From TMED27 sp964350435 (GTDB taxonomy: Bacteria; Pseudomonadota; Alphaproteobacteria; Micavibrionales; Micavibrionaceae): a DNA stretch of 64,000 bases. The notes below the pieces were generated by a model. The model did no database searches, had not been told where the DNA came from, and saw nothing but the letters and a program-made list of their open reading frames with translations. Location of the stretch: the NCBI GenBank assembly GCA_964350435.1, contig CAYGJS010000001.1, positions 46,838-110,837 of the forward strand. The letters run 5' to 3'. Positions 8,277 through 17,716 of the stretch are shown in pieces; the first letter of the stretch is position 1; each line of letters begins with the position of its first letter. The translations under genes were made by a program, and so were the position numbers.

Positions 8277-9238
8277 TTTTAGACTGGCCGGAGGGCATCT
8301 ATCCGAAGAGTCAGAGCTTTTATATCAGGCACAGATCGACCCGGTTTTTATCCACGCTCACCGGACAGTTTGATGTGCTCGAACGTGAAGGCGCACGCTG
8401 GGTTGCGGAGTTTACATTCGAGCTTGAGAATGCTCGTGCACGCCGTCTTGATGCTTTGATTGCAGAGTTGAAAGGCGCAGTTGGTCAGATATTGGTGCCG
8501 GATTTTCGAAGGCTCGCATCAAAGCCGGTTACGCTGAGTATGGATGCTTATGCCGATGAAATCGGACTGACATTCTTTGATGACGATTATGATTTTGACG
8601 ATGACACCAATGATGACGGCTTTCTAACCACAGAGGAAAGTCCGCCGCTTGGCACCGAAGATAATGCGCTCTTTGGCAGTGCATTTGATGCTGTACTAAT
8701 TTTTTACGATGAGGTGAATTTATTGACTGAGGCTGGAGATACGCTGCTGGCTGATAATGTCGGCATTCCCTTTGAAACAGATAGAGGCTTTATCCTGACG
8801 ATTGAACATGGTGATGCGCTGGAGATTGCGATTGAAGAAGGTTACGGCCTGCAGGCACAAAACGATGATGATCTGCTTGTCCAGCTTGGCGGTGCTTTCT
8901 TTGAAGGTGAAGGCCAACCAACTTTGATTGATGGGTCTGGACGGCAATTGCAAATCAATGGTCTTCGTCCCTTTGCTACCGTTATTCCTGCCGGAGAAAG
9001 CATTTCCCCGGCGCAAGGTCATGCCCATCTTATTTTGGAAGATGTGCTTACAGATATTGAAGGTGTGGCCTTTGTCCCGATTGCACCAAAACTGCGCAGT
9101 GTTATTACCGAGCAGCCTCTTGTTCTGGGCGGGATCGCGGTTTTGATGCGACTTACCCAGGATGATGCGGGCGATAACCGCACCGTACCGCCGAACCGAT
9201 CTTCTTACACCCTGAGCTTTGAGCAAATCCTGAATTAA
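8273..9238 (+). CDS. Distal tail protein, paralogue 2 with large acidic insertion
   Basis: The 321-residue product repeats the layout of the preceding protein: WPEGIYPKSQSFYIRHRSTRF...LTGQFDVLEREGARWV...LVPDFRR at the N-terminus and HAHLILEDV...FVPIAPKLR near the C-terminus. Between about residues 85 and 215 there is an insertion very rich in Asp, Glu and Phe (for example FFDDDYDFDDDTNDDG), absent from the paralogue. The insertion could form an extra domain exposed on the tail tip or bind divalent cations. Function is inferred from position only. Confidence 0.6.
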   Translation: MILDWPEGIYPKSQSFYIRHRSTRFLSTLTGQFDVLEREGARWVAEFTFELENARARRLDALIAELKGAVGQILVPDFRRLASKPVTLSMDAYADEIGLTFFDDDYDFDDDTNDDGFLTTEESPPLGTEDNALFGSAFDAVLIFYDEVNLLTEAGDTLLADNVGIPFETDRGFILTIEHGDALEIAIEEGYGLQAQNDDDLLVQLGGAFFEGEGQPTLIDGSGRQLQINGLRPFATVIPAGESISPAQGHAHLILEDVLTDIEGVAFVPIAPKLRSVITEQPLVLGGIAVLMRLTQDDAGDNRTVPPNRSSYTLSFEQILN

Positions 9239-9811
9239 ATGTCCGAAAAACGCCTTGATACAACTCTGTCTGCTGAGACGGAGAAGCAGGTCGTGCGCCC
9301 AATTCTCCTCGCTGAGTTTGATTTTGGTGAGACGATTGACCGGGCATGGAGCGGTGTCGGCCAGCTAAGCTGGGATAGCAAAATCTGGTACGGCGCAGGC
9401 AATCTCGGCAAGGTCAGTACGGTTGAGGAAACCACAGAGTTAAAGGCCACGGGAGCGAGCTTTCAGTTGAGCGGTATTCCCGCTGATCTGATCACAAAGG
9501 TTAGCACCGCTAAAATTCAAGGGCACAAAGCGCGGATGTATCTGGGGTTTATCAATGAGGATTTCACCACGCTCATCGCCGATCCGTTTCTGATTTTTGA
9601 TGGCCGCATGGATACAGCTGAAATCGCTGATGGCGGCGATACGGCCACCATCACCCTCACGGCTGAAAGCCGTCTACGGGATCTGGAGCGCATCCGTACC
9701 CGTCGCTACACCGATGCTGATCAACAATCACGCTTTCCCGGCGATAAGGGGCTGGAATACGTACCGTCTTTGCAGGACAAACAAATCGTCTGGGGCAGAG
9801 CGCCGGAGTAA
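9239..9811 (+). CDS. Phage tail tip/baseplate hub-like protein (lambda L slot)
   Basis: This 190-residue protein starts one base after the previous stop. It has a beta-rich body and a C-terminal stretch (TITLTAESRLRDLERIRTRRYTDADQ...FPGDKGLEYVPSLQDKQIVWG) common in alphaproteobacterial prophage proteins lying just before an NlpC/P60-like gene. That places it in the lambda gpL or hub position of the tail tip. I cannot assign a precise family with confidence. Confidence 0.55.
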   Translation: MSEKRLDTTLSAETEKQVVRPILLAEFDFGETIDRAWSGVGQLSWDSKIWYGAGNLGKVSTVEETTELKATGASFQLSGIPADLITKVSTAKIQGHKARMYLGFINEDFTTLIADPFLIFDGRMDTAEIADGGDTATITLTAESRLRDLERIRTRRYTDADQQSRFPGDKGLEYVPSLQDKQIVWGRAPE

Positions 9812-9813
9812 TC

Positions 9814-10236
9814 ATGTCAAAAATTAAACGATATCCCGACTGGCCAGAACGTCTGGCCAGGTTCATCGATGCTGCCCGCACGAAGCCCTTTGCATGGGGA
9901 GAGAATGATTGTTGTCTCTTCGCCATGAATTGTGTGAAAGCGATTACTGGACAGGATCTGGCGCGGCCATACCGGGGGTATACATCACAAACGCAGGCTT
10001 TACGTCTTTTAAACCGTTCCGGCGGTATATCGGGCATTGCCGATACGGTCGCAGCCCAATTTGGCATACCAGAAATACTGCCACTCACCGCTCAGCGTGG
10101 AGATGTCTGCCTGTTTGATATTGGTCGGGGCGATACGCTGGGGATCCGCGCGGGGGAGCATATCTATGCGCCGGGGTTTAAGGGTTTGATTGGCTTTCCG
10201 GCTTTGCAAGCGGTTCGCGCCTGGAGGATTGGATAA
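9814..10236 (+). CDS. NlpC/P60-like tail peptidase (DUF6950-like)
   Basis: The 140-residue protein has the hallmark FAWGENDCCLFAMNCVKAITGQDLARPYRGY, with the putative catalytic Cys in the NDCC segment near residue 33. A later His (GEHIYAP, near residue 118) completes a likely Cys-His pair. This matches DUF6950-type phage proteins, which take the place of lambda gpK. Such tail-associated peptidases cut peptidoglycan stems to help DNA entry. It is packed between the L-like and J-like genes with a 1-base overlap downstream. Confidence 0.7.
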   Translation: MSKIKRYPDWPERLARFIDAARTKPFAWGENDCCLFAMNCVKAITGQDLARPYRGYTSQTQALRLLNRSGGISGIADTVAAQFGIPEILPLTAQRGDVCLFDIGRGDTLGIRAGEHIYAPGFKGLIGFPALQAVRAWRIG

Positions 10237-12050
10237 TGCCACAGGTCATTCCGGTTGTTCTGGGGGCCGTGGCCTCCAATTTTGTCAGTGGCGTTGTTGG
10301 CGGCGGCATTATCGGCGCCATTGTCGGCGGAGTTGTTGGATCGGCGGTGGTATCCTTTACCGCGCCTATATTCGCTCCGAAACCAAAGCAGGCAAAGTTT
10401 TCTGCGCCGTCTGTCACATCCATTTCAACAGGCAGCCGTGGCCGCACAGAGATGGTGAACCAGCCAATTACGGCGCACCGTATTGTCTATGGCCGCACGC
10501 GTGTGTCCGGGCCGCTGGTCTTTACACATAGCCGCCCGGTGAGCGGCGGCGATAATAAGCTGGATGTTCTGCATTGGGTGATTGTGCTGGCCGCGCATGA
10601 AGTTGAGGAGATTGAGGATATTCTCTTCAATGATGAAACTGTGCCGCTGGATGGGAACGGCGCGGCGACATCCGAGCCTTACAAACGTGATGGCACTGTC
10701 TATGCCAGTATTTATAAACATCTTGGCGCAAGCGATCAGACGGCTGATCAGGTGCTCGTTGATAATTCCGGCGGACAATGGACGAATGCTCATCGCCTGC
10801 GCGGTCTGGCTTATATCCACGCGGAAATGCGCTATGACGATAAAGCCTATGCCAGCGGCACGCCGAACATTTCGGCCATCGTCAAGGGGCGTAAGGTCTA
10901 CGATCCGCGCCTTGATGATTACGCTTGGTCGGATAATGCTGCGCTTTGTGCGCTTGATTATTTGCTCTCGGATTTTGGCCTTGGTGCTTCGGCAGAAGAG
11001 ATTGATATGAATTCGTTTATCGCTGCTGCCAATGTGTGTGATGAAACTGTTGCCACGCTGGACGCTACCGAGAAACGCTACACATGCAATGGTGTGGTTG
11101 ATCTGAATGATAGCCCGCGTGATGTTCTGGAATCCATGTTGGGCAGCTGCGCTGGATATCTGACCTATACGGGCGGAAAATGGAGGCTGCAAGTCGGTGC
11201 CTATTACGAACCCGTCAAAACCTTTGATGAGAGCTTCCTGCGTGATGCCGTTGTCATGCGTCCGCATCGCTCGCGCCGTCAGTTGTTCAATACGATCAAA
11301 GGCGCGTTTGTCTCGCCGGACCATAACTGGCAGGCCACGGATTACCCAGCTGTGGCTTCCGATCTGTATATCACGGAGGATAGTGGTGAAGAGATCATCT
11401 CTACGCTGGATTTATCTTTCACCACATCCCACACCATGGCGCAGCGCATTGCCAAAATTGCGCTGGAGCAAATCCGCAGGCAACGACAAATTCAGTATCC
11501 AGCCAATCTGGCAGGGTTTCAGGTGATGGCCGGAAACACGGTCGCGGTGGATTTAACGCGCTTTGGCATTAACGGCCTGCCATGCCGCGTTGTGAATTGG
11601 CAGATGACGGAGGAAATGGGCGTTGATCTCACTCTCGATGAGGATGGAGAGAATATCTATGCCTTTACGCAGTCTGATCTAAAAACCATTGGTGATGCGC
11701 CGCAGGTGGTTGTGCCGAACAACCAGTCTGTGCCGCCGCACGAGCCAAACAATGTCACGGCCAGCGCGGGTGAGAATTACATCACCATAAGCTGGGATCG
11801 GATTACGGAGAGCGATTTCCGGTACGTGGAAGTTTGGGAGCGTACCAGCAATACCAGTGATCCAGAAACCGATGCAGCGCGCATTCTGGAAGTTTACGAT
11901 AACTCGTTCACCCGTAACCTGCTGGCCGGATCCGAGACGCGTTACTACTGGCTGCGCGCCGTGGATCGCTACGGCAATAAATCCGACTTTGCCGGGCCAG
12001 TCGAAGCCACAACAACCGGGGATCAAACTGTTGTCCTCGTTCTTGAATAA
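10236..12050 (+). CDS. Tail tip attachment (J-like) protein with fibronectin III domain
   Basis: The 604-residue protein begins with a hydrophobic Gly/Val/Ala-rich segment (about residues 5-50), as in tail tip proteins fused to a gpI-like part. It continues with a J-like core (NQPITAHRIVYGRTRVSGPLVF; EDILFNDETVPLDG; GLAYIHAEMRYD). Near the C-terminus (about 495-590) lies a fibronectin type III-like domain (ASAGENYITISWDRI...YVEVWERTS...YYWLRAVDRYGNKS). It would crown the tail tip and take part in host recognition. It is shorter than lambda J (over 1,100 residues). Confidence 0.75.
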   Translation: MPQVIPVVLGAVASNFVSGVVGGGIIGAIVGGVVGSAVVSFTAPIFAPKPKQAKFSAPSVTSISTGSRGRTEMVNQPITAHRIVYGRTRVSGPLVFTHSRPVSGGDNKLDVLHWVIVLAAHEVEEIEDILFNDETVPLDGNGAATSEPYKRDGTVYASIYKHLGASDQTADQVLVDNSGGQWTNAHRLRGLAYIHAEMRYDDKAYASGTPNISAIVKGRKVYDPRLDDYAWSDNAALCALDYLLSDFGLGASAEEIDMNSFIAAANVCDETVATLDATEKRYTCNGVVDLNDSPRDVLESMLGSCAGYLTYTGGKWRLQVGAYYEPVKTFDESFLRDAVVMRPHRSRRQLFNTIKGAFVSPDHNWQATDYPAVASDLYITEDSGEEIISTLDLSFTTSHTMAQRIAKIALEQIRRQRQIQYPANLAGFQVMAGNTVAVDLTRFGINGLPCRVVNWQMTEEMGVDLTLDEDGENIYAFTQSDLKTIGDAPQVVVPNNQSVPPHEPNNVTASAGENYITISWDRITESDFRYVEVWERTSNTSDPETDAARILEVYDNSFTRNLLAGSETRYYWLRAVDRYGNKSDFAGPVEATTTGDQTVVLVLE

Positions 12051-12067
12051 ATCTTAAGGAGCCACAC

Positions 12068-13378
12068 ATGACCACGACCAAGAAAATCTCCGAGTTGCCC
12101 TCGGTGGTAACGCCGCTTACGGGCGATGAAATCATGCCGATTGTGCAGGATAATGCCACGCGGCGCGCCACCGTTGATGAAATACGCGCTGGGCTTGCTG
12201 ATGAAGTCCACACGCACACATTATCGGATATTGCCGATGCCGGAACAGCCGCCGGGGCAGATACGGGTGATTTTGCCACGGCTGCTCAAGGCGCACTGGC
12301 TGATACGGCCTTGCAGCCGGATGATGTGGGATCGGCGGCCTTAAATGAAACCGCTGACTTTGCCACTGCCGCGCAAGGGGCGCTGGCAGATAGTGCTGTG
12401 CAGCCCGGTGATCTGGCTGCCGTGGCCACCAGCGGAGATTATGGGGATTTGAACGATGTCCCACTAGCCGGGCTGGCCAATGCCATTATCAATGGCTGCG
12501 GGCGTGTTTCTCATCGCGGGGATCAGGATCTGACGACAAGTTGGGGGAAAGCTCCGGTGGATCTGCTCAGCGTAAAGGCCGAAGGCACTGTATCGGCGGG
12601 GACAGTTAAGCGCATGACATCTGCATTCTCGCTCACAGAAACCGGCCATGCCACCTTTGTGGAGAATGTAACGCTGACCGGATCAGGGGCCATTTTGTTT
12701 CGCCGCCGGATTGAAGCCAAAGACGCCTGGAAGTTTTATAACCAGCCCGCCCATTATTCGGCGCGGGTTTATCACGATCACGGCGCGAATGTGGATTTCA
12801 TCATCACGGTTCGTAAAGCCGATACGGAAGATGATTTTGCCAGCACCACCGACATTGCAACGGATACGATCAGCATCGCCAATGATGCTAACTCTGATAT
12901 TGACTTGGCGATTGCTGACATGGGGGATTGCCGTAATGGTATCGAGATTGAGGTCAAGGTTAATTGCGGCGCTATTACCACAAAAGACACATTCTTTGGG
13001 CAGGAGCAGTTTTCCATTGGAGGCACAAAACGGCCATTCCTTGCTCGGCCTCCGGCATTGGAAGAAAAGCTGGTGCATCGCTATTTACAGCCCATCGGCG
13101 CCATTTTAGGTGTGGCCAATTCCGGCAGCAATATGCAGGCGGTGTTTTCCCATCCCGGCATGCGCGCCGCGCCAACTTATGAAGTAGATGCACCCATTGC
13201 CATGACGGATGGTTATACAGCAGATTTCACTCAATCCACGGCCAGCATCACATCAATCCATGAAAACACGCCGCATCATGGCCGCGTGGATATTGCCTAT
13301 TTTTCCGGCCTTACATCCGGACGGTTTCACATTCAGCGCGGCGCAGGCGGTTTGATCCTGGCCTCGGCGGAGCTTTAA
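12068..13378 (+). CDS. Tail fibre protein
   Basis: The 436-residue protein starts with TTKKISELPSVVTPLTGDEIMPIVQD, a common N-terminal anchor of phage tail fibres. Between about residues 65 and 120 an imperfect repeat appears twice (GDFATAAQGALADTALQPDDV and ADFATAAQGALADSAVQPGDL), as in trimeric fibre shafts. The remainder is beta-rich and could be the receptor-contact region. It follows the J-like gene after a GGAG site and precedes two tailspike-like genes. Confidence 0.7.
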   Translation: MTTTKKISELPSVVTPLTGDEIMPIVQDNATRRATVDEIRAGLADEVHTHTLSDIADAGTAAGADTGDFATAAQGALADTALQPDDVGSAALNETADFATAAQGALADSAVQPGDLAAVATSGDYGDLNDVPLAGLANAIINGCGRVSHRGDQDLTTSWGKAPVDLLSVKAEGTVSAGTVKRMTSAFSLTETGHATFVENVTLTGSGAILFRRRIEAKDAWKFYNQPAHYSARVYHDHGANVDFIITVRKADTEDDFASTTDIATDTISIANDANSDIDLAIADMGDCRNGIEIEVKVNCGAITTKDTFFGQEQFSIGGTKRPFLARPPALEEKLVHRYLQPIGAILGVANSGSNMQAVFSHPGMRAAPTYEVDAPIAMTDGYTADFTQSTASITSIHENTPHHGRVDIAYFSGLTSGRFHIQRGAGGLILASAEL

Positions 13379-13381
13379 TCC

Positions 13382-15010
13382 ATGGCAGAGATTGATAACA
13401 TTCTCATCCCCGGTCAGAGCGTTAATAAGCAAAAGCTCCGGCAATATCTGGCTGCGCGGGAGATCGCCCGTCCGCAGGATTATGGCGCGGTTGGCGATGG
13501 CGTCAATGATGACACGCAAGCAATCAACGATGCTCTAGCGGCAGAAAAGGCCATTTATCTACCGCGCGGTGTGTACCGGATCACCGGGCCGATCACCATG
13601 CATTACGGCAACGCCATTATTGGCATGGGCGATGAGAGCGTTATTCAGGCACAGGACACGCCGCTCAATGAAAACGAAGTCCCGCCCTATACGGCAGAAT
13701 TTAACAGCATAGAGATCGTTGAAGGGTACTGCATCGTTGAGAACATTAAGATTGTCGGCGGGGCATCGGCGTTGTTTCTCGCGGGAAAAGTCGGCCCCTG
13801 TGTGAAGAACGTGATCGAAAATGTCACCATTTGGGATGCGCAGATCGGGGTGACGCTTGATGGCTGGAATGACACCAACAAGCCATGTTATTGGAATAAT
13901 ATCAGCCGTGTTCTGGTCGCTCGCCCCAAAATCAACGGCGTGCTGCTGACAACCACGCCCACAGATTGGGAAGATCCCGAAACTTTTGGCGATAGCCCTA
14001 ATGCCAATAAATTCTATGATGTGCGGGTTTATTCGCTCTCATCGCCGTTGTCCGGCTCTGGCTTTTTCGTCTCAACCGGGCAATTCAACAACTCCTTCGT
14101 GGATTGTGAGGCCAATGTGCATGAGGATGCTGAAGCCTGCTTCCGGCTTGGGTTTTTGGCGCGCAGCAATATCATTAATAATTTCTATGCGGAGTGCTTG
14201 GGATTGGCACCAGGGATCCGCATTGATAATGGCTCCTACGATAACACCATTATGCGGCTGTTTTCAGCAACGGGGGGCGCGGCTATCTGGGATCCCACCT
14301 TACAGGGCGAGTATCAGGCTTATGATGCGGGTTTCCCAAAGAAAAACTTTATGAAGGATGTCTATATTACCGATGTTCATGTAGATGGCATGACGCGCGG
14401 GACGACCTATATCGATCCGGCAGTTGATCATGTCGGTGATATTTCAATCGATCTGGAGCATACATTTTATCTGCTCAGCTCGTTTAATAAATCCTACGAT
14501 TTGATCCTGCCCAATGCCGGAGATGCGACCGGGCGGTGGGTGACGCTCAAGAAATCTGATCTGCGTGATAATCCGATTAATATAAAGGAAAATAGTGGCG
14601 CCGGGCCGGATAACAGAACCCTCACTTTGCTGCAGCAATATGACACTGTTACGCTGGTTTCCAACGGTGCCACATGGTGGGTGTGCCAGGACAACCGCAT
14701 GCCGCGCCCCAGCCGTTACATTGATAATGCTGCGGCACCATCGGGCACATTTCAGGCTGACATGCTCAACCGCGTGTATTTAGTCTCTGCCTTTGGCGGG
14801 CAGATCATCTTTGAAATCCCTGCACCTTCCGCTGCGGCTGGTCGCGTCTGTACCATTAAGAAAATCGATCCCTCCAGTAATCACGTCAAAGTCCAAATGG
14901 CAGGAGGCTCCGGCGGCCCCGATGCACAAATTTGGTCACTCACATCCCACTTCGCCGCCATCACCATTTACTCAGACGGCGGTCAATGGATCGTGCTCTC
15001 GAAATATTAA
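13382..15010 (+). CDS. Tailspike, pectate lyase-type beta-helix
   Basis: This 542-residue protein carries the pectate-lyase-3/GH28-like entry motif DYGAVGDGVNDDTQAINDALAA...IYLPRGVYRITGPI at about residues 37-77. It is followed by repeated short beta strands typical of a right-handed parallel beta-helix. The C-terminal part has two similar beta modules (SYDLILPNAGDATGRWVTLKK and ...IPAPSAAAGRVCTIKK), probably receptor or trimerisation domains. It would bind and perhaps cleave surface polysaccharide. Whether catalytic acids are kept cannot be judged by eye. Confidence 0.7.
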   Translation: MAEIDNILIPGQSVNKQKLRQYLAAREIARPQDYGAVGDGVNDDTQAINDALAAEKAIYLPRGVYRITGPITMHYGNAIIGMGDESVIQAQDTPLNENEVPPYTAEFNSIEIVEGYCIVENIKIVGGASALFLAGKVGPCVKNVIENVTIWDAQIGVTLDGWNDTNKPCYWNNISRVLVARPKINGVLLTTTPTDWEDPETFGDSPNANKFYDVRVYSLSSPLSGSGFFVSTGQFNNSFVDCEANVHEDAEACFRLGFLARSNIINNFYAECLGLAPGIRIDNGSYDNTIMRLFSATGGAAIWDPTLQGEYQAYDAGFPKKNFMKDVYITDVHVDGMTRGTTYIDPAVDHVGDISIDLEHTFYLLSSFNKSYDLILPNAGDATGRWVTLKKSDLRDNPINIKENSGAGPDNRTLTLLQQYDTVTLVSNGATWWVCQDNRMPRPSRYIDNAAAPSGTFQADMLNRVYLVSAFGGQIIFEIPAPSAAAGRVCTIKKIDPSSNHVKVQMAGGSGGPDAQIWSLTSHFAAITIYSDGGQWIVLSKY

Positions 15011-15012
15011 TC

Positions 15013-16692
15013 ATGCTTATTCAAACAGGAAATACACTCTCAACACCTAACGGCGCGGCACAAAGCCCGGACTGGAATATGCTTAAGGAGCAGCTGGAAG
15101 CCCATCTGCCCAACCTGCTATCCAAAGTCTTGCACGCTTTAAGGCGGCGGTCTCATTACCGCAAGGATATCGCACAGATGATCCGAGATGCCGCAGGTAT
15201 TCCAGAAGGCACGATTGTTGGTGTTCCCGCAGGAGAGATCGTTGGCCTTACAAATTTTGGAGCTTTAAGTCCGAGGGAGCAAACTAAAATTTGGTATGCA
15301 GGAGACTTGTCTTCTGAAGCAACGTCAGGCTTGGGCACAGAGATTGATCCATGGGTCATTGAAAATCGACATTTTGGGCATGCGCAAGTGAGGCTTGATA
15401 ACACCGGCTGGACAAAATTTAGAAACTGCCTCTTTGAAGATGGCGATAACATGGAGTTTTTTGTCCAAGCGAATTTCATTGGTGATTTAATTTTTGAAAA
15501 CTGTGAATTCAGTGACGCACTTGGTAGCGGTGCGGATGCCTATGTTGTTCGTTTTGATGCTGCAAGAGAATACCGCTTTTATAACTGCCTCTTTGGCGGC
15601 GCGGCAGTAAATCAGGCTGTGGGCACTATCAGTAACACTATGAATGATGGAGATACACTGAAAGTATCCTTCATCAATTGTCGCTGTGATGAGAGCAAAT
15701 TGGCTTGGTCAAATAGTGCAGACTTTTTTGAAAATATTGGCGTGCCGGATAAAGAAATTAGTATAGAGCTGGAAATTAGACATTGTGAATTTTCATCTCC
15801 GTCTGGCGGTGGAAAATATATTGTAGTGCCGGTTCGGGATGATATTTACACAAAACTGATATTGGAAAACAATCAAATTAGCGGCTTCGGTGGTTTGTTG
15901 CGTAATGCACTCGATGAAAGTAGTGCAGAAATTTATAATTTATCAGTCCGCTACAATAACGTGATAGACACGAAAAATGAATGTATTCGCGTTGGCCGAA
16001 TAAAGGGCGGCGATATTGCCTACAATAATTTCATCCATGATACGGTCGGTGCTGATAATCGTTTGGTTTATTTGACCTGGGATTCCTCAATCGTTGGTGC
16101 TGTATGCGAGGATGTGGATGTCCACCATAATAAATTCACCAAAAAGACGGGCACTGCAACCGCTAGCAACGAATGTTTAGAAAGTGCCGCTGGGGTCAAT
16201 ATCAGTTTTCGTTGGAATTGGGTTACAGAATGCCCAGAAGATGCGTTTGAGCATCTTTTTCCTCAGGTTGGCTGCACCATGGAATATCTGGTCGCAGATA
16301 ATTGTGGCGTTCAAGTCTGTGACATCTGGAAAACATTTGATCCAATTAATTACGCGGCAATAAATTCTGATAATGACAACAGTGCACTCCCTGCAGCTGG
16401 CACGCACATTCATCACATTTATGGCGATTGCGGGGATTGGCCAGTCATTCTCTCCGGTGCAAATGGGGTAATTGTTCACGATATTTATGTCGATAGTTCA
16501 TCTGCGGATCCTGCGCGTGGCAGCGTTAATATTCAGCTCCGAGATAACGTAGCTTGTGAAAATATCTTTGTTTCTGGTCCTTTGCCGAAAGCCGATGAAC
16601 GCGGAATTCCTAGCGCAGTCATAAACACTTCGCCGGGCGTGAATGTTGCGGCTCAGTGGGTGGATGAAAACGGTTATTTGATCACTCTCTAA
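15013..16692 (+). CDS. Second beta-helix tailspike-like protein
   Basis: The start is ATG 15013, three bases after the previous stop; the longer in-frame extension overlaps the previous gene. The 559-residue product has a short helical N-terminus and then many repeats of the type FRNCLFEDG..., FENCEFSD..., FYNCLFGG..., FINCRCDE..., IRHCEFSS. These are successive coils of a right-handed beta-helix. The DNA here is more AT-rich than in neighbouring tail genes, which suggests exchange of the host-specificity gene. It probably serves as the terminal receptor-binding spike. Confidence 0.65.
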   Translation: MLIQTGNTLSTPNGAAQSPDWNMLKEQLEAHLPNLLSKVLHALRRRSHYRKDIAQMIRDAAGIPEGTIVGVPAGEIVGLTNFGALSPREQTKIWYAGDLSSEATSGLGTEIDPWVIENRHFGHAQVRLDNTGWTKFRNCLFEDGDNMEFFVQANFIGDLIFENCEFSDALGSGADAYVVRFDAAREYRFYNCLFGGAAVNQAVGTISNTMNDGDTLKVSFINCRCDESKLAWSNSADFFENIGVPDKEISIELEIRHCEFSSPSGGGKYIVVPVRDDIYTKLILENNQISGFGGLLRNALDESSAEIYNLSVRYNNVIDTKNECIRVGRIKGGDIAYNNFIHDTVGADNRLVYLTWDSSIVGAVCEDVDVHHNKFTKKTGTATASNECLESAAGVNISFRWNWVTECPEDAFEHLFPQVGCTMEYLVADNCGVQVCDIWKTFDPINYAAINSDNDNSALPAAGTHIHHIYGDCGDWPVILSGANGVIVHDIYVDSSSADPARGSVNIQLRDNVACENIFVSGPLPKADERGIPSAVINTSPGVNVAAQWVDENGYLITL

Positions 16693-16718
16693 TTTAATCA
16701 AAAAAGAAAGGAAAAACC

Positions 16719-16985
16719 ATGACACCAGCAGAATGGGGTCTGCTGTTCGGCGTTATTGCCCACAGCGTGGCCGTTATTATGGCTCTGGTCAAACTTGTGG
16801 CTTGGGTGACCGAGCACATCACTGCCAGCGAACAGCGGATTAAATCTCTCGAATATCAGGTGAACAACGATGTTACCGGGCGGCGGGTAGTTGGCGAGAT
16901 GCGCGAAGATCTGGCCACGATCAAAGCACAAGTGAACGATATGCGTCAGGACATTCATCATCTGCGCAAAAAAGTCGATCAATAG
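16719..16985 (+). CDS. Small membrane protein with coiled coil (XhlA/holin-like)
   Basis: The 88-residue protein has one hydrophobic helix at about residues 6-30, then a charged heptad-type coiled coil to the end (EHITASEQRIKSLEYQV...HHLRKKVDQ). This arrangement resembles haemolysin XhlA-like or holin-accessory proteins. It opens the lysis cassette, directly before the endolysin, with an AAAGGAAAAA ribosome site. A role in membrane disruption is inferred from position and layout. Confidence 0.5.
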   Translation: MTPAEWGLLFGVIAHSVAVIMALVKLVAWVTEHITASEQRIKSLEYQVNNDVTGRRVVGEMREDLATIKAQVNDMRQDIHHLRKKVDQ

Positions 16986-16994
16986 GAGGCACAC

Positions 16995-17474
16995 ATGGAT
17001 ATCAGACAATTCAGAGATTTTATCGTCCGGCCCGCCTTGCAGCAGATCAATGCCTGGACACCGAATTCCGAGCAGCTTGTTATGGCCACCGCTATGGCGG
17101 AGAGCAATATATTCTTTGTGCAGCAAATCGGACGCGGCCCGGCGCGCGGCTTTTTCCAAATGGAGCCTGTAACGCATGATGATATTTGGGAACGGTATTT
17201 AAGCCGCAGACCGTCACTTTTGAACGATCTCAAAACCCTTATCATGCGCGACATGGATCTGCACGATCAGCTGCGCGGCAATCTCTTTTATGCGGCGGCC
17301 ATGTGCCGGATCTTTTATCTCCGGTTTAAAGAACCGCTACCGGAAGCAGGCGACTGGCAAGGTATGGCCGCTTATTGGAAGAAATATTACAACACCCACC
17401 TTGGCGCAGGCACAACCGAAGGCTTTCTCAAGAAAGCGCGTCCGGCCATGGATATTTATGCAGGAGGATTTTGA
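16995..17474 (+). CDS. Endolysin, lysozyme/transglycosylase-like
   Basis: The 159-residue protein has ATAMAESNIFFVQQIGRGPARGFFQME near residues 30-56. The Glu in AMAES is the likely catalytic acid, and the following G-P-A-R-G-F-F-Q-M segment matches lysozyme-like muramidases and transglycosylases of alphaproteobacterial phages. It would cleave the glycan backbone at lysis. No signal peptide is present, so it would depend on a holin. GGAGG precedes ATG 16995, and its stop overlaps the next start (TGATG). Confidence 0.7.
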   Translation: MDIRQFRDFIVRPALQQINAWTPNSEQLVMATAMAESNIFFVQQIGRGPARGFFQMEPVTHDDIWERYLSRRPSLLNDLKTLIMRDMDLHDQLRGNLFYAAAMCRIFYLRFKEPLPEAGDWQGMAAYWKKYYNTHLGAGTTEGFLKKARPAMDIYAGGF

Positions 17475-17716
17475 TGCTCAAACCCGATAAGAATGACCCG
17501 ATGAAAGTCAGGCGCGCCCTGGCTTTTTTTGTATCTTTTTATGCCTTTGTGGTGCTGCCCAATTTGCTGGTGGCTTATCAGATACTGGCCGGAGCCGATA
17601 TCGGCTTGCTGCAAGCGATCCTCACCTATGTGGGTATTCTAGCGGGCGGCCCCATCGGCGCCTATCTTTACGCCGCGCATAAAAACGGCAATTCCGAATG
17701 CAAGAGGGATCAATGA
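17474..17716 (+). CDS. Two-helix membrane protein, holin candidate
   Basis: The start is ATG 17474, coupled to the endolysin stop and preceded by AGGAGG. The 80-residue product has two hydrophobic helices (about residues 15-38 and 42-66) and a charged C-terminus (HKNGNSECKRDQ), the layout of small phage holins. It lies between the endolysin and Rz-like genes. The upstream extension in the same frame lies inside the endolysin and was discarded. Confidence 0.55.
   Translation: MLKPDKNDPMKVRRALAFFVSFYAFVVLPNLLVAYQILAGADIGLLQAILTYVGILAGGPIGAYLYAAHKNGNSECKRDQ

Noticed and set aside
10425..11324. 299-codon leftward frame opposite the J-like gene
   Set aside because: Shadow of a real tail gene on the other strand with no recognisable product.
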